64,000 bases of DNA, taken from Streptomyces venezuelae ATCC 10712. Lineage in GTDB: Bacteria > Actinomycetota > Actinomycetes > Streptomycetales > Streptomycetaceae. The notes under the pieces were generated by a model. The model made no database searches, was not told where the DNA came from, and saw nothing but the letters and a program-made list of their open reading frames with translations. A program made the position numbers and the translations under genes. Below, in pieces: positions 25,871 to 38,138 of the stretch (position 1 is the stretch's first letter; the number at the start of each line of letters is the position of its first letter). The DNA is taken from the NCBI RefSeq assembly GCF_008639165.1, contig NZ_CP029197.1, positions 496,001-560,000 of the forward strand, given 5' to 3'.

Positions 25871-25942
25871 TCGCGGGGGGGGGCTGTTCCGTCAGGTGCC
25901 GGCCCGTCGCGGGGGGGGGCTGTTCCGTCAGGTGCCGGTCCA
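25871..25942. repeat. 36-bp direct repeat (two copies) with G9 tracts at the dpgD 3' end
   Basis: Two copies beginning TCGC followed by nine G residues, at 25871 and 25907. The second copy contains the dpgD stop codon. A degenerate further unit lies upstream in the spacer before the MFS gene. The homopolymer tracts are prone to slippage, and copy number may vary. Confidence 0.75.
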
Positions 25943-26731
25943 TTTCGGGGGGCGCTTCTCCACGAAGGCCCGCGGGCCCTCCACCGCGTCCCGGCTGACC
26001 ATGCGCCGCTCCTCCCAGACGTACCGGGTGGCGAAGGCCCGTTCCAGCGGCAGGCCGGCCGAGACGGTCGCGGCCTCCTTCGCCGCCCGCAGGGCGAGCG
26101 GCGCGCAGCTCAGGACGTCCTCGAGCCAGCCGTCGAGACAGGCGTCGAGGCGGTGCGCCGGGACGACCTCGTTGACCAGGCCCAGTTCGTACGCGCGGGC
26201 GGCGGTCATCCGGCGGCCGGTGAGCAGGTGTCCCATGGCGACGCGGAAGGGCGCCTGCCGGGTCAGCCGGAACACCCCTCCGGCGCCCGCCACGAGTCCC
26301 AGTCGCGCCTCGGTCAGGGCGAACTCGGCGTGCTCCGCGGCGATCACGATGTCGCAGGCCATGGCCAGTTCGAAACCGCCGCCCAGGGCGTAGCCGTTGA
26401 CCCGGGCGATCAACGGCTTGAACAGCGAGAACCGTTCGGTCAGCCGGGGCCAGCCGGGTTTGCCGCGGCTGCCGAACGTGGCGGGCGGGGTGCCCCGTTC
26501 GTCCCGGCCGGCGAGCTCCTTGAGGTCCTGGCCGACCGAGAACGAGCGCTCGCCCGCACCGGTCAGGACGCCGACCCAGAGGTCGTCGTCGGCCTCGAAG
26601 TCGTCCCAGACACTGGCCAGTTCGGCGTGCGTCCGCAGGTCCGTGGCGTTCAGCACGTGCGGACGGTCCAGGGTGACGTACGCGACGTGGCCGCGCTTCT
26701 CGTAGCGGACGCACCGCAGGTCGTCGAGCAT
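25928..26731 (-). CDS. dpgD: DpgD-like enoyl-CoA hydratase (dihydroxyphenylacetate pathway)
   Basis: A 267-aa crotonase-fold protein starting at ATG 26729-26731. The oxyanion-hole motifs are [16 protein letters not shown] and [17 protein letters not shown]. In glycopeptide producers DpgA, DpgB and DpgD make 3,5-dihydroxyphenylacetyl-CoA from four malonyl-CoA, and DpgD speeds the final dehydration/aromatisation. Here the gene lies 21 kb away from dpgABC, next to the PPTase, but its length and motifs fit DpgD. A generic enoyl-CoA hydratase is the alternative. The start is only 34 bp from the divergent PPTase gene. Confidence 0.82.
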   Translation of the reverse strand: MLDDLRCVRYEKRGHVAYVTLDRPHVLNATDLRTHAELASVWDDFEADDDLWVGVLTGAGERSFSVGQDLKELAGRDERGTPPATFGSRGKPGWPRLTERFSLFKPLIARVNGYALGGGFELAMACDIVIAAEHAEFALTEARLGLVAGAGGVFRLTRQAPFRVAMGHLLTGRRMTAARAYELGLVNEVVPAHRLDACLDGWLEDVLSCAPLALRAAKEAATVSAGLPLERAFATRYVWEERRMVSRDAVEGPRAFVEKRPPKWTGT

Positions 26732-26764
26732 CCGTCGGTCCTCTCTTCGGTGCAGAATGGCGGC

Positions 26765-27460
26765 ATGACCTCGGAGATCAGCCCCGTGCGGGTGTTGCGG
26801 GCCGGCGCCGGGCCGGACCCGTCCGTGCCGCCCGTCGTGGACGGGTCGGTGGCGCTCTGGCTGGTGCCGGTGACGGCGGACCCCGGCGCGTACGAACTCC
26901 TGGACGCCGGGGAACGGCAGCGGTCGGCGGCGCTGCTGCGGGAGGCCGACCGGACGCGGTACCTCGCCGCGCACGGCGGTCTGCGGCGGCTGCTCGGGCA
27001 CTACCTGGGGACGCCGCCGGACGAGGTGGTGTTCGTCAGGGAGGACTGTCCCCTCTGCGGAGGTCCGCACGGCCGGCCGGCCGTGCGGGACGGCGGGATC
27101 CACTTCTCGCTCTCCCACAGCGAGGACCTGGTGCTCGTCGGGCTCGCCGGGCGGCCCGTGGGCGTGGACGTCGAGGCGTTCCCCGCGGCCGGGGTGTCGG
27201 ACCTGGTGGCCGACACCCTGCATCCGCGGGAGCGCGAGGAGTTCGCCCGGCTGGCGCCGGAGGTCCGTACGGCCGCGTTCACGCGGTGCTGGGTACGCAA
27301 GGAGGCCTACCTCAAGGGCACGGGAGAGGGACTGGCGGGCGGTCTCGAACGGACCTACGTGGGGACGGGGCCCGGGCCGGCCGCCGTACCCGGCTGGTCC
27401 TTGACCGACGTCCCGGTCGGGCACTCGTACGCGGCGGCCGTCGCCCTCTCACAGCAGTGA
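26765..27460 (+). CDS. Sfp-type 4'-phosphopantetheinyl transferase
   Basis: A 231-aa protein that transfers phosphopantetheine from CoA to the conserved Ser of carrier proteins. The motifs are [12 protein letters not shown] (P1), [11 protein letters not shown] (P2, metal Asp/Glu) and [17 protein letters not shown] (P3). It is embedded in the vem cluster, so it probably activates the three ACP domains of VemG and VemH. Its stop overlaps the 3' end of vemH by 12 bp in convergent orientation. Its promoter must lie in or near the 33-bp gap to dpgD. Confidence 0.93.
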   Translation: MTSEISPVRVLRAGAGPDPSVPPVVDGSVALWLVPVTADPGAYELLDAGERQRSAALLREADRTRYLAAHGGLRRLLGHYLGTPPDEVVFVREDCPLCGGPHGRPAVRDGGIHFSLSHSEDLVLVGLAGRPVGVDVEAFPAAGVSDLVADTLHPREREEFARLAPEVRTAAFTRCWVRKEAYLKGTGEGLAGGLERTYVGTGPGPAAVPGWSLTDVPVGHSYAAAVALSQQ

Positions 27461-30400
27461 CCGTGACCACTGCTCGACCGCCTCGGCCGTCGTCGCCGAG
27501 TGCCGCTCCAGCATGGTGAAGTGATCGCCCGTCACCTTGACCGCCTGGTGCGGGAGGTCCCAGGAGGCGATCCGCGCCTCGTCGGCCCCGTAGGGGGTGG
27601 CGGCGTGCACCAGCAGGGTGGCGGCGGCGATCGGTTCGGGCTTCCACTCCCGGAACAGCCGGGAGTAGCCGCCCATCGCGGTCAGCCGGTAGTCGTCGAT
27701 CGTGACGAGCCGGCTGTCGCGCTCCAGCATGCCGCCGACCATCACCGCGTGCCCGCGCGGGTCGTCGGCGCGGGCCGGGGTGTCGAGCAGGGCGACACCG
27801 TCCGGCGCCCTGCCCATCCGCTCCAGGACGGCCGCCACCTCGTGGGCCACCCAGCCGCCGGCGGAGCGTCCGACCAGGAGGAACGGGTCCGCGCCGACCG
27901 TGTCGAGCACCGTGCGGGCGTGCAGCTCGGCCAGGACGTCGACGGAGTCCGGCAGCGGCTCGCCGGGGACGAAGCCCGGATGGGCCAGCGCGGCCACCCG
28001 CCAGCCGTCGCCGAAGGCGTCCGCGAACCGGGCGTACACGTGGACGCCGGCGATCGCGCTGAACGACGGCAGGCAGACGACCGTGGGGCGGGCCGGCCCC
28101 CGGCCGAACCAGACCGGGGTGCGCCGGACCGCCGGGTCCTCGGCGTCGGTGAAGGTCCGCCGCATCCGGGCGGCGGCCTCCGTGAGGGTCACGGCGTCGT
28201 CGAGCCGGCCGGCGGCCGCCGCCTCCCTGAAGAGCTCCGTGAGCAGGCCGGAGCCGTCCTCACCGAGGGGGCCGTGGCCGGTGGACCGGCCGGTGGCGGC
28301 GTCGTCGAGGCGGGCGTCGACGAAGGAGGCGATCTCGCCCAGGTCCTCGTGGTCGAAGACGAGCGTCGGGGGGAGGCGGACGCCGAGGGTCCGGCTGATC
28401 CGGTTGCGGAGTTCGATCGCGGTGAGCGAGTCGAAGCCCAGCTCCTGCCGGGTGCGGTCGGCGGTGATCAGGGTGCCGGTGTGGCCGAGGGTCTCCGAGG
28501 CCTCGGCGAGGACGAGTTCGCGCACGGCGGCGAGCCGTTCCGCGCCGGTCAGCCGGGCGAGCCGCTCGGAGAGGGGGACCTCGGCGGCCGCCGCCCCCTC
28601 CGCCGCGGTCCCGGTGCCGGACGGGGCGGTCCCCGGTCTGGGCGCGGTCGGCGGCAGGGGCTGGTCCTCGATCCAGTAGTGCTGTCGCTGGAAGGGGTAC
28701 GTGGGGAGGTCCACCAGCCTGCCCCCGGCACAGAGCCCGCTCCAGTCGACCGTGCCGCCGTCCACGTGGACCTGGGACAGGGCCACGAGGAGCGCCTCGG
28801 GTTCCGGCCGGTCCGTCCGCAGCGCCGCGGCGAAGACGTGCTCCTCGGTGTCGGGCACGATCCGCTGGGCCAGGGCGGTCAGGACGCCGCCCGGCCCCAC
28901 CTCCAGCCAGCGGACCGCGCCGGCCTCACGGGCCCGCGCCACGGCGTCGGCGAACCGCACCGGGCGGCGGACGTGCCGCACCCAGTACTCGGGGTCGACG
29001 ACCTCGGCGGGCAGTCCGGCCAGAGTGGGCCGGTGGAGGTCCAGGCCCGCCACGACCTCGCGGAAGGCGTCGACCATGGGCTCCATGAGCGGCGAGTGAA
29101 AGGCGTGACTGACCGTCAGCCGGTGCGTGCGGACGCCGCGTTCACGCCAGGCGTCGGCCAGCTTGAGGACGGCGCCCTCCTCGCCGGAGAGCACCGTGGA
29201 CGCGGGACCGTTGACGGCGGCGACGGCGACCCGGTCCTCCAGGCCGGCCAGGGCAGCCGAGGCCTCGGCCTCGGTGACCTCCACGGCCACCATGGCGCCG
29301 CCCGGCGGCAGCGCGTCCATCAGCCGTCCGCGCGCCTCCACCAGGCGGCAGGCGTCCGCCATGGACATCACTCCGGCGACGTGGGCGGCGGCGATCTCGC
29401 CCACCGAGTGGCCGACCACGGCCCGGACGTCGAGGCCCAGGGCGCGCACCAGGCGGAACAGGGACACCTCGACGGCGAACAGCGCGGGCTGGGCGTAGCG
29501 CGTGCGGTCGAGGAGGCCGTCCGGGGTCCCGCCGAGGACCACGTCCTTCAGGGGCAGTCCGGTGTGCTCCGCGACGGCGTCGAAGGACTCCGCGAAGACC
29601 GGGTACGTCTCGTACAACTCACTGCCCATGCCGACGCGTTGGCTGCCCTGGCCGGAGAAGAGCAGCGCGGTGCCGCCGGGGCGCGCGACGCCGGTGACCG
29701 CGCGGGGGGAGCCGCCCGCCGGCGCCTGCGGCGCCGCGAGGAGCACCGCCCGGTGCCGGAAGACCGCGCGCCGCGCGAGCGAGTGGGCCACGTCCTCGGG
29801 GTCGGCGGGAGCCGCGTCGAGATGGGCCCGCAGCCGCCCGATCTGGTCCCGCAGCGCTCCGGCGTCCCGCCCGGAGAGCGGCCAGGGCACCGGCGGCCGG
29901 GCGCGGCCGGGCGCCTCGGGAGGGGTCGCGGACGGCCCGGGCCCGGTCTCCGTCCGGCCCTGCCCGGCGGCCTCGCGGCGGCCCTCCGCGGCCTCCCGCG
30001 ACCGCGCCTCGGGGCGGGTCTCCGCGGCGTCCCTGGCGGGCTCCTCGGGTGGGGCCTCCAGGATCACGTGGGCGTTGGTGCCGCTGATGCCGAACGACGA
30101 CACCGCCGCCCGGCGCGGGCGTCCCGTCTCGGGCCAGGCGCGCCGCCGGGTCAGGAGCTCGATGTCGCCGGCCGACCAGTCGACGTGCGGGGTCGGCTCG
30201 TCGGCGTGCAGGGTCCTCGGCAGGATGCCGTGCCGCATCGCCTCGATCATCTTGATCACGCCGCCGACCCCGGCCGCCGCCTGGGAGTGGCCCACGTTCG
30301 ACTTCATCGAGCCGAGGTGGAGCGGGAGGCCCGCGTCGCGCTCCTGGCCGTAGGTGGCGAGGAGCGCCTGCGCCTCGATCGGGTCGCCGAGCTTCGTCCC

Positions 30401-31426
30401 GGTCCCGTGCCCCTCGACGACGTCGACGTCCCGGGCGGCGAGGCCCGCGTGGGCCAGGGCCTTGCGGATGACCCGTTGCTGCGAGGGGCCGTTGGGGGCG
30501 GAGAGGCCGTTGGAGGCGCCGTCCTGGTTGACCGCGGAGCCGCGGAGGACGGCGAGCACCGGGTGGCCCTTGCGCCGGGCGTCGGACAGCCGCTCGACGA
30601 GCAGCATGCCCGCGCCCTCGGCCCAGCCGGTGCCGTCGGCGCCCGCGCCGAACGCCCGGCAGCGTCCGTCGGGCGACAGGCCGCGCTGCCGGCTGAAGGA
30701 GAGGAAGGCGCGCGGGGTCGCCATGATCGTCACACCGCCCGCGAGGGCCAGCTCGCACTCTCCGGAGCGCAGTGCGTGCGCCGCCTGGTGCAGGGCGACG
30801 AGGGACGAGGAGCAGGCGGTGTCCACGGTGACCGCGGGACCCTCGAAGCCGAAGGTGTACGCGATGCGGCCCGACGCCACGCCGCCGGAGAGGCCCGTGA
30901 CGAGATAGGGCTCCAGTGTCTCCGGCACCCGGGCCGTCGCGTAGTCGTGGTGGACGACCCCGGCGAACACGCCCGTGTCGCTGCCGCGCAGCGAGGTCGG
31001 GTCGATCCCGGCCCGCTCGAACGCCTCCCAGGCGGTCTCCAGGAGGAGCCGCTGCTGCGGGTCCATCGCCTGGGCCTCGCGGGGCGACACCCCGAAGAAC
31101 TCCGCGTCGAACAGGGCGGCGTCGTGGAGGAAGCCGCCCTCCCGGGCGTAGCACGTGCCGGGCCGGTCGGGGTCGGGGTGGTAGATGCCGTCGATGTCCC
31201 AGCCCCGGTTCGTCGGGAAGCCGGAGATGGCGTCCTGTTCGTCCAGGACGAGCCGCCACAGGGCCTCGGGCGTCCGGACGCCGCCGGGGTAGCGGCAGGC
31301 CATGCCGACGATGGCGATCGGCTCCCGGCTCGCCGCCAGCGCGCCCCGCAACTGCCTGCGGGTCTCCTGCAGTTCGGCGGTGACCTTCTTGAGGTAGTCG
31401 ACCAGCTTCTCCTCGGTGCCCGTCAC
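27449..31426 (-). CDS. vemH: Type I modular PKS, module 2 with thioesterase (VemH-like): KS-AT-ACP-TE
   Basis: A 1325-aa protein starting at GTG 31424-31426, one base after the vemG stop. The N-terminal coiled coil ([20 protein letters not shown]) is a docking domain. KS: Cys about residue 202 in [12 protein letters not shown], plus [10 protein letters not shown] and [14 protein letters not shown]: Ser ~671 in GHSVGE and the HAFH motif (~773) predicting malonyl-CoA. ACP: Ser ~998 in LGFDSL. TE: Ser ~1185 in GRSAGGW and His ~1300 in GDHFTM. No KR, DH or ER is present, so the beta-keto groups stay. The TE probably releases the aryl triketide by lactonisation to an aryl-pyrone. This is the chain-terminating partner of VemG. 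Confidence 0.93.
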   Translation of the reverse strand: MTGTEEKLVDYLKKVTAELQETRRQLRGALAASREPIAIVGMACRYPGGVRTPEALWRLVLDEQDAISGFPTNRGWDIDGIYHPDPDRPGTCYAREGGFLHDAALFDAEFFGVSPREAQAMDPQQRLLLETAWEAFERAGIDPTSLRGSDTGVFAGVVHHDYATARVPETLEPYLVTGLSGGVASGRIAYTFGFEGPAVTVDTACSSSLVALHQAAHALRSGECELALAGGVTIMATPRAFLSFSRQRGLSPDGRCRAFGAGADGTGWAEGAGMLLVERLSDARRKGHPVLAVLRGSAVNQDGASNGLSAPNGPSQQRVIRKALAHAGLAARDVDVVEGHGTGTKLGDPIEAQALLATYGQERDAGLPLHLGSMKSNVGHSQAAAGVGGVIKMIEAMRHGILPRTLHADEPTPHVDWSAGDIELLTRRRAWPETGRPRRAAVSSFGISGTNAHVILEAPPEEPARDAAETRPEARSREAAEGRREAAGQGRTETGPGPSATPPEAPGRARPPVPWPLSGRDAGALRDQIGRLRAHLDAAPADPEDVAHSLARRAVFRHRAVLLAAPQAPAGGSPRAVTGVARPGGTALLFSGQGSQRVGMGSELYETYPVFAESFDAVAEHTGLPLKDVVLGGTPDGLLDRTRYAQPALFAVEVSLFRLVRALGLDVRAVVGHSVGEIAAAHVAGVMSMADACRLVEARGRLMDALPPGGAMVAVEVTEAEASAALAGLEDRVAVAAVNGPASTVLSGEEGAVLKLADAWRERGVRTHRLTVSHAFHSPLMEPMVDAFREVVAGLDLHRPTLAGLPAEVVDPEYWVRHVRRPVRFADAVARAREAGAVRWLEVGPGGVLTALAQRIVPDTEEHVFAAALRTDRPEPEALLVALSQVHVDGGTVDWSGLCAGGRLVDLPTYPFQRQHYWIEDQPLPPTAPRPGTAPSGTGTAAEGAAAAEVPLSERLARLTGAERLAAVRELVLAEASETLGHTGTLITADRTRQELGFDSLTAIELRNRISRTLGVRLPPTLVFDHEDLGEIASFVDARLDDAATGRSTGHGPLGEDGSGLLTELFREAAAAGRLDDAVTLTEAAARMRRTFTDAEDPAVRRTPVWFGRGPARPTVVCLPSFSAIAGVHVYARFADAFGDGWRVAALAHPGFVPGEPLPDSVDVLAELHARTVLDTVGADPFLLVGRSAGGWVAHEVAAVLERMGRAPDGVALLDTPARADDPRGHAVMVGGMLERDSRLVTIDDYRLTAMGGYSRLFREWKPEPIAAATLLVHAATPYGADEARIASWDLPHQAVKVTGDHFTMLERHSATTAEAVEQWSRSLL

Positions 31427-31427
31427 G

Positions 31428-34400
31428 TCAGGGTCCCTTCAGTTCGTTGTCGATGAGGTCGAAGAGCTGGTCGACCGTCGTGGCCTCGCCGATCCGGTCG
31501 CCGATCGAGGTGTCGTCGGCGCTCGGGCCGCCGGCAGGCCCTTCGGTGAGCCGTGCGGTGAGGGCCCGGAGCCGTTCGACGAGCCGGTCGCGGGCGGCGG
31601 CGTCGGGGCGGTCGCGGTCCACGGAGGCTTCGAGCCGGGCCAGTGCGCCGAAGACGGTGCCTTCCGCCGCCCGGATCCCGGCGTGCTTCCCGCCTTCCGT
31701 CCCGCCGTCGGTTCCGGCGTCCTGCCCGGATTCCGGGGTGAGGCCCTGTGTCCGGAGGGCGGCGAGCAGGTGGCGGGCGATGGCCGTCGACGTGGGGTGG
31801 TCGAAGGCGAGCGAGGCGGGCAGGTCGAGTCCGGTGCGCGCGCCGAGTCGGGTGCTGAGGTCCACGGCGGAGACCGAGTCGAGCCCGAGGTCGGTCATGC
31901 TGCGGTGCGCCTCGATCTCGTGCGGGCCGTCGAAGCCCGCGACCGCGGCGATCTCCCCCCGTACGAGATCGGTCAGCCGCCGCTCCCGCTCGTCGTCGGT
32001 GAGGGGGGCCAGGTCGGCGCGGAGCCGGTCCGGGCCCGGGGTGTCGCCGGTCGGCGGCGCGGGTGCCTCCGGTACGGAGGTGGCGCCGCCGGTCCGGGTC
32101 GGTGCGGAGGCCAGCCAGTACCGCCGGTGCTCGAAGGGGTAGACGGGCAGGTCGACGGGGCGGGTGGGGCCCCCGGCGAAGAACTCCCGCCAGTCGACGG
32201 GCACTCCGCGCACATGGGCCTGGGCGACCGCGTCGAGGAGCGAGCGCACCTCGGAGCGGCCACGGCGCAGTCCGCCGCAGAGGGCGGGTCCCGAGCCGGG
32301 GGCGCCGGCGGCCGCCATGGTGGTGAGCTGCCGGTCGGGTCCGAGTTCGAGGAAGGCGGTGACGCCCTGGCCCGGCAGGGCGCGTACGGCGTCGGCGAAG
32401 CGCACGGTCTCCCGGACGTGCCGCACCCAGTGGTCGGGCGACCTGAGGTGGGCGGGGTCGGCCGGCCGTCCGGTGAGGTCGGAGATCATCGGCAGCAGCG
32501 GCGGCCGGTAGGTGACGCGCGCGGCTGCGGCCCTGAACTCCTCGACCATGGGGTCCATGAGGGGCGAGTGGAAGGCGTGGCTGACCCGGAGTGCGGTGAC
32601 CCGGCGTCCACGGGCCCGGAAGGCCTCGCCGACGGTCCGTACCGCCTTCTCCTCCCCTGAGACGACTACGGAGCGCGGGCCGTTCACCGCGGCGATCGCC
32701 AACACCCCGTCGGTGGCGCGGAGTTCGGTGCGGAGCTCGTCCTCGGTCGCCTCGATCGAGGTCATCGCGCCGCCGGGCGGCAGCGCGGCCATCAGCCGGC
32801 CCCGGGCGGCGACGAGCGAGGCGGCGTCGGGGAGCGACAGCACCCCGGCCGCGTGTGCGGCGGTCAGCGCGCCGACGGAGTGCCCGAGGACCACGTCGGG
32901 GACGACGCCCCAGGACTCCACGAGCCGGTACAGGGCCCCCTCCAGGGCGAACAGCGCGGCCTGGGTGAAGTCGGTACGGTCGAGCAGCGCGGCCCGCGCG
33001 GTGCCGTCGGGCGCCCACATGACATCCCGCAACGGCCGTTCGAGATGCGGATCGAGGGCGGCCCAGGCCGCGTCGAGCGCCTCGGCGAAGACCGGGAAGG
33101 CGGCGTACAACTCCCTTCCCATGCCCGGGTGCTGGCTGCCCTGGCCGGTGAACCCGATGGCGAGCGAGGGCTCGGCGGGCACCTCGTCCGGTTCGGCGCC
33201 GCCGTCCTCCCCGTCGGCGAAGGACCGCAGTCGACGCTCCAGTTCGGCCCGGCCCTCCACCACGAAGGCGGCACGCCGGGGAAAGGCGGTACGTGTGGTG
33301 GCGAGGGCGGCCGCGAGGTCCGGGACGGGCAGGCCCGGGTCCGCGCGGACCGCGTCCAGGACGCGCTCGGCCTGACGGCGCAGGGCGGACGGGGTACGGG
33401 CCGACAGGAGGACCGGCATGGTGTCGGGGTGCACGGCCGGCGGCAGGGCGGGCGGCGCGTCGGGCTCGGGGGCCTGTTCCAGGACGAGGTGGACGTTGGT
33501 ACCGCTGACGCCGAAGGAGGACACGGCGGCGCGGCGCCGGTCGCCGGTCACGGGCCAGGGGGTGTGTTCCCGCAGGAGACGGACGGCTCCGCCGGACCAG
33601 TCCACGGCCGGCGTGGGCCGTTCGGCGTGCAGGGTCCTGGGCAGCTCGCCGTACCGGATCGCCTGCACCATCTTGATGACGGCGCCGACGCCCGCCGCGG
33701 ACTGGGCGTGCCCGATGTTGGACTTGAACGAACCGAGCAGCAGGGGGCGTTCGGGGTCCCGGCCCCGGCCGTAGGTCGCGAGGAGGGCGTTGGCCTCGAT
33801 CGGGTCGCCGAGCACGGTCCCCGTGCCGTGCGCCTCGACGGCGTCCACGTCGCCGGGGGTCAGGCCCGCGGCGGCCAGGGCGCGGCGGATCACCTGCTGC
33901 TGCGCGGGTCCGCTCGGCGCGGTCAGGCCGTTGCTGGCGCCGTCCTGGTTGACGGCGCTCCCCCGGATCACGGCGAGCACCGGGTGGCCGTGGCGGCGGG
34001 CGTCGGAGAGGCGCTCCAGGGCGACGACGCCGACGCCCTCGGACCAGCCGGTGCCGTCGGCGCCCTCGCCGAAGGCCTTGCAGCGGCCGTCGGCCGCGAG
34101 GCCGTGCTGCCGGCTGAACTCCACGAAGGTGCTCGGGGTCGCCATCACTGCGACCCCGCCGGCGAGGGCGAGCGAGCAGTCGCCACGGCGCAGGGCCTGC
34201 GCGGCCAGATGGACGGCGACGAGGGAGGAGGAGCAGGCGGTGTCGACGGTGAGGGCGGGGCCGTTGAGCCCCAGGGTGTAGGCGAGCCGTCCGGAGGCGA
34301 CGCTGCCCGCCGTGCCGGTGCCGAGGAGTCGTTCCAGGTCCTCGGGGAGGTCGCCGGTGTGCTGGGCGTAGTCGTGGAACATCAGCCCCACGTAGACGCC

Positions 34401-37400
34401 GGTGTCCGTGTGCCGCAGGGACGTGGGGTCGATCCCGGCGCGTTCGACCGCCTCCCAGCCGACCTCCAGGAGCAGCCGCTGCTGCGGGTCCATGGCGAGG
34501 GCCTCGCGCGGGCTGACGCCGAAGAACGCCGCGTCGAAGTCGCCCGGCGCGTCGAGGAACCCGCCGGAGCCGGTGGCGGAGGTGCCGGGGGCGGTGCCGT
34601 CGCCGCTCAGCAGCCGTTCCAGGTCCCAGCCGCGGTCGGTGGGGAACGGGCCGATCGCGTCCCGTCCTTCGGCGACGAACCGCCACAGGTCGTCGGGGGA
34701 GGCGATGCCGCCGGGGTAGCGGCAGCTCATGCCGATGACGACGACCGGGTCGTGGGCGTCGTGGCGGGGGCCGGTCCGGTGGGACGTGCCGGCGTCCTCG
34801 GACGTCCGCCGGGCCGCGTCCGTCGCGGGCCGCGCGCCGAAGAGTTCGCCGTCCAGGACGGCGGCGACGGCGGCGGGCGTCGGGTGGTCGAAGGCCAGGG
34901 TCACGGGCAGCCGCAGACCGGTCCGGGCGGCCAGCCGGTCGCGCAGGGCGACGGCGGTGAGGGAGGTGAGCCCCAGGCGGGTGAAGGCGAGGCCGGCGTC
35001 GATCCGCCGCGGGGCGTCGAGCCCGAGGACACCCGCCGCCTCCTCCCGTACGAGTGCGGTCAGGGCCCGTTGCCGCGCCCTGCCGGGGAGAACCCCGAGG
35101 CGTTCCCGCAGCCCCTCGTCGAGGGCCGCGGGGGCGGCGGTGTCCTCGGCGTACCGGGGGAGCATCCGGCGCAGCCGTTCGGCTCCGGGGGCCCGGAGGG
35201 TCCAGGGGTCGGTACGCAGCACGAGCGCGGGGCCGCCGGCCGTGGCCCGTACGGCGTCGAGCGCGTCGCCCGCCTCGCGGGCGGTGAGCGCGGCGAGGCC
35301 GGGCTGCGGGGCGTCGGGGGCGACCGGGCCGAAGGCCAGGAAGGTCGCGTGGGCGACGTCGTGGGTGAGCGCGGCGGCGTGGGCGGCGGCCGCGGCCTCG
35401 GACGGGTCGCCGGGGGCGGCCCTCCCGCACAGGACGAGGGTCGTGCCTTCGCTCCGGCGGGTCAGGTCGAGCAGCCGGCCCGCCGCCTCTGCGTCGGCGG
35501 GGGCGGTCACCGGGTGGACGACCAGGGCGAACGGGCGGTCGGGCCCGAGCGCGCCGAGCAGCGCGGAGGCGCGCTCGGCCGTGTCCGGGCGCCCGGTCCG
35601 TACGGTGACGGTGGCGCCGAGCCCGGTCAGGTCGGCCGCCAGGGTGGCGACGGCGCCGGGATCACCTTCCTCCCCGGCGTCCGCCAGGACGAGGTCGCGG
35701 ACGCCGTGGTTCACGACGAGATGGGTCGCGAGGACGCGGGAGATCCCGGTGCCCGCCCCGGTCACCAGCGCGGCACCGGGCCCGCCGGACGGCAGCGCGA
35801 CCTCTCCCGCCGCCCGCACCCGGGCCAACCTGGGGACGAGCGCCGCCCCGGACCGTAAGGCGAACTCGGTCTCGCCGGCGGGCGCCGACAGGACCGCCAG
35901 CCAGGCCTCGACGTCCGGGCTCGGTACGTCCGAGCCGGGGGCGTCCCCGGTGTCGGCGTCCCGGGCCGCCGCGCCCGCGAAGGCGCCGTCGGCTTCGGCT
36001 TCGGCTTCGGCTTCGGCTTCGGCTTCGGCGAGGCCACCGGTCGGCCGGGGGTCCTCCGGGCCCAGGTCGACCAGGACCGTGCCGTCCCCGCCCCGGGCCA
36101 GGAGCCGGGCGCGTACGGCCGAGGCCGTCGGGTCCGGTGTGTCGTCCGGGCCGGTGGACACACCGGAGCGGGTGAGGAGGAGGGTCCGGGCCGCGGGCGG
36201 GCCTTCCGCCGTCCGGAGGGGCGACTCGGCGGCGGCCTCGGCCGGCGCGTCCGGGTCCGGAGCGGGGGCCGTCAGCAGGTGTCCGTCGAAGGGCCCGGCG
36301 GCGCGGGCCGCCGCCGGGTCCGGGAAGGTCTCGGCGACGCCGCCCCTTCGGCGTACGGCTTCGGCGAACGCCGGTACCTCCGCGCCGATCACGGCCCACC
36401 GTGCGGCGCCCGCCGGTTCCGCCGCCGCGTCGGGAGCCGGGCACTGGACCCAGGTCGTACGCCACAGCCGCTCGTGGTGGCCGGTGCCGAGGGCCCGGAG
36501 GCGGGCCGGGAGGCCCGGCAGCGCCCGGCGGGTGACCTTGCCCGAGCCCGTGACCGGGAGGGCGGCGATCTCGTACAGCTCCGCCGGGACCTTGAAGTAG
36601 CTGAGCCGTTCCCGGCACGCCGCCAGCGCCTCTGCGGGCGACCAGCCGCCGGCCGCGGGGACCACGTACGCCACGGGGACCTCGCCGAGGGCCTCGTCCG
36701 GGCGGCCGGTGACCGCCGCGTCGGCGATGCCGGGCACCGTCCGCAGGACGTCCTCGATCTCGCCGGGCTGGATGTTCTCCCCTGCCCTGATGACGAGTTC
36801 CTTGACGCGGCCGGTGATCGTCAGACGCCCCGCGGCGTCGCGCCGCGCCAGGTCCCCGGTGCGGTACCAGCCGTCGCGGAGCGCGGCGGCCGTCTCCTCG
36901 GGCCGGTCGTGGTACCGGAGCAGCAGACCCGGGCTCCTGACGAGGACCTCCCCCTCGTCACCGGTCCGCGCGTCGCGGCCGGTGCGGGGGTCGACCAGGC
37001 GCAGTTCGCTGCCGGGCACGGCGGTCCCGACGGTGCCCGGGGGGCGCTCGGAGTCGGGGCGGCTCAGGGTGATCGCCCCGCAGGTCTCGGTGGCGCCGTA
37101 GCTGTTCACGAGCGGCGCGCCGAGCACGCGCTCGACGGCGGAGGCGAGCTCCGGGCCGGTCGCCGCGCCGGTGACCACGCAGAGGCGCGGTTTCGGGACG
37201 CTGCCGCCGGCCTCCTCCACGGCCTCGACCGCGGCCACCAGACGCAGGTACATCGACGGGACGCCGAGCAGCATCGTGCACGGCTCGGCCCGCAGGGCGT
37301 CGAGGACGTCGCGGGCGCCGAAGCCGGGGAGGATGCGTGCGGTGGCGCCGCTGACGGTCACGCCGAGGACGCAGAGGATGTGCGCGAGGCTGTGGAACAG

Positions 37401-38138
37401 CGGCAGTGGCCACAGCAGCCGGTCGTCGGGTCCGAGGCCGAGGACGCCCTGGTAGGAGGAGCGCACCGACCAGAGGCAGGCGCGCTGGTGGGAGACGACG
37501 CCCTTGGCGGCGCCGGTGGTGCCGGAGGTGTAGAGGATCCAGGCGGGTTCGTCGAGCCCGAGGTCGTCCCGGGGGGCCTGCGCCGGCTCGCTCCCGGCGA
37601 GCTCCTCGAAGGAGAGCGGCCCGTCGGGGCCGGGTGCCCCGTCCGGGGCGGACGTCCCGTCCAGGGCGGGCGCGCCCTCGGAGGCGGGCGCTTCGGGCCC
37701 GGGACCGTGCGGGCCGCCGCCGGGGCCGTACCCCCGTGCGAGCACCACCCGGATGCCCTCGCGGGTGGCCCGCAGCCGCTCGACCTGGTCGAGGTGCGGG
37801 CCGTCCGTGATGACGAACCGGGCGCCGCTGTCGTCGAGTTGGTGCGCGAGTTCGGCGTCCGACGACTGGGGGTTGACCGGTACGCCCACGGCGGCGGCGC
37901 GCGTGACGGCGAGGTAGCTCTCGACCGTCGTGACGCTGTTGCCGAGGAGGATCGCGACCCGGTCGCCGCGCCGGAGTCCGTGCCCGGCGAGATGGCCGGC
38001 CAGCCGCCCCGTACGCTCGGCGAGCCGTGCGTAGGTGACGTGGCGCTCCTCGTCGGCGAAGGCGACCTTGTCCGGACGGTCGAGCGCATGGGCCCGCAAT
38101 ACCGCTGATAGGGGCCGGATGTCATCGACTTGCGTCAC
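31428..38138 (-). CDS. vemG: Type I modular PKS with aryl-acid loading module (VemG-like): AL-KR(inactive)-ACP-KS-AT-ACP
   Basis: A 2236-aa protein starting at GTG 38136-38138. Loading: an acyl-CoA-ligase-like adenylation domain (A3 [11 protein letters not shown] ~201, A8 [11 protein letters not shown]10 TGSGKVTRR ~531), expected to activate 3,5-dihydroxybenzoate. A KR-like region (~760-1000) has a degenerate cofactor motif TGAGTGISR and no recognisable Ser-Tyr-Lys site. ACP1 Ser ~1055 (LGLTSLTA). Extension: KS Cys ~1299 (DTACSSS), AT Ser ~1749 (GHSVGA) with HAFH (malonyl), ACP2 Ser ~2081 (LGLDSVSA). The C-terminal helical tail is a docking domain for VemH. The two genes are separated by one base. 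Confidence 0.93.
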   Translation of the reverse strand: MTQVDDIRPLSAVLRAHALDRPDKVAFADEERHVTYARLAERTGRLAGHLAGHGLRRGDRVAILLGNSVTTVESYLAVTRAAAVGVPVNPQSSDAELAHQLDDSGARFVITDGPHLDQVERLRATREGIRVVLARGYGPGGGPHGPGPEAPASEGAPALDGTSAPDGAPGPDGPLSFEELAGSEPAQAPRDDLGLDEPAWILYTSGTTGAAKGVVSHQRACLWSVRSSYQGVLGLGPDDRLLWPLPLFHSLAHILCVLGVTVSGATARILPGFGARDVLDALRAEPCTMLLGVPSMYLRLVAAVEAVEEAGGSVPKPRLCVVTGAATGPELASAVERVLGAPLVNSYGATETCGAITLSRPDSERPPGTVGTAVPGSELRLVDPRTGRDARTGDEGEVLVRSPGLLLRYHDRPEETAAALRDGWYRTGDLARRDAAGRLTITGRVKELVIRAGENIQPGEIEDVLRTVPGIADAAVTGRPDEALGEVPVAYVVPAAGGWSPAEALAACRERLSYFKVPAELYEIAALPVTGSGKVTRRALPGLPARLRALGTGHHERLWRTTWVQCPAPDAAAEPAGAARWAVIGAEVPAFAEAVRRRGGVAETFPDPAAARAAGPFDGHLLTAPAPDPDAPAEAAAESPLRTAEGPPAARTLLLTRSGVSTGPDDTPDPTASAVRARLLARGGDGTVLVDLGPEDPRPTGGLAEAEAEAEAEAEADGAFAGAAARDADTGDAPGSDVPSPDVEAWLAVLSAPAGETEFALRSGAALVPRLARVRAAGEVALPSGGPGAALVTGAGTGISRVLATHLVVNHGVRDLVLADAGEEGDPGAVATLAADLTGLGATVTVRTGRPDTAERASALLGALGPDRPFALVVHPVTAPADAEAAGRLLDLTRRSEGTTLVLCGRAAPGDPSEAAAAAHAAALTHDVAHATFLAFGPVAPDAPQPGLAALTAREAGDALDAVRATAGGPALVLRTDPWTLRAPGAERLRRMLPRYAEDTAAPAALDEGLRERLGVLPGRARQRALTALVREEAAGVLGLDAPRRIDAGLAFTRLGLTSLTAVALRDRLAARTGLRLPVTLAFDHPTPAAVAAVLDGELFGARPATDAARRTSEDAGTSHRTGPRHDAHDPVVVIGMSCRYPGGIASPDDLWRFVAEGRDAIGPFPTDRGWDLERLLSGDGTAPGTSATGSGGFLDAPGDFDAAFFGVSPREALAMDPQQRLLLEVGWEAVERAGIDPTSLRHTDTGVYVGLMFHDYAQHTGDLPEDLERLLGTGTAGSVASGRLAYTLGLNGPALTVDTACSSSLVAVHLAAQALRRGDCSLALAGGVAVMATPSTFVEFSRQHGLAADGRCKAFGEGADGTGWSEGVGVVALERLSDARRHGHPVLAVIRGSAVNQDGASNGLTAPSGPAQQQVIRRALAAAGLTPGDVDAVEAHGTGTVLGDPIEANALLATYGRGRDPERPLLLGSFKSNIGHAQSAAGVGAVIKMVQAIRYGELPRTLHAERPTPAVDWSGGAVRLLREHTPWPVTGDRRRAAVSSFGVSGTNVHLVLEQAPEPDAPPALPPAVHPDTMPVLLSARTPSALRRQAERVLDAVRADPGLPVPDLAAALATTRTAFPRRAAFVVEGRAELERRLRSFADGEDGGAEPDEVPAEPSLAIGFTGQGSQHPGMGRELYAAFPVFAEALDAAWAALDPHLERPLRDVMWAPDGTARAALLDRTDFTQAALFALEGALYRLVESWGVVPDVVLGHSVGALTAAHAAGVLSLPDAASLVAARGRLMAALPPGGAMTSIEATEDELRTELRATDGVLAIAAVNGPRSVVVSGEEKAVRTVGEAFRARGRRVTALRVSHAFHSPLMDPMVEEFRAAAARVTYRPPLLPMISDLTGRPADPAHLRSPDHWVRHVRETVRFADAVRALPGQGVTAFLELGPDRQLTTMAAAGAPGSGPALCGGLRRGRSEVRSLLDAVAQAHVRGVPVDWREFFAGGPTRPVDLPVYPFEHRRYWLASAPTRTGGATSVPEAPAPPTGDTPGPDRLRADLAPLTDDERERRLTDLVRGEIAAVAGFDGPHEIEAHRSMTDLGLDSVSAVDLSTRLGARTGLDLPASLAFDHPTSTAIARHLLAALRTQGLTPESGQDAGTDGGTEGGKHAGIRAAEGTVFGALARLEASVDRDRPDAAARDRLVERLRALTARLTEGPAGGPSADDTSIGDRIGEATTVDQLFDLIDNELKGP
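35991..36026. repeat. GGCTTC hexanucleotide microsatellite (6 copies) within vemG
   Basis: Six perfect GGCTTC units on the plus strand encode alternating Glu-Ala in VemG, in the linker before the KR-like domain. It is in frame, so unit changes would only lengthen or shorten the linker. Confidence 0.9.

Noticed and set aside
27500..31456. Very long plus-strand reading frame (about 1318 codons) opposite vemH
   Set aside because: It is the antisense shadow of a high-GC PKS gene: composition is Gly/Arg/Val/Asp-rich without domains, while the minus strand has complete KS, AT, ACP and TE motifs.
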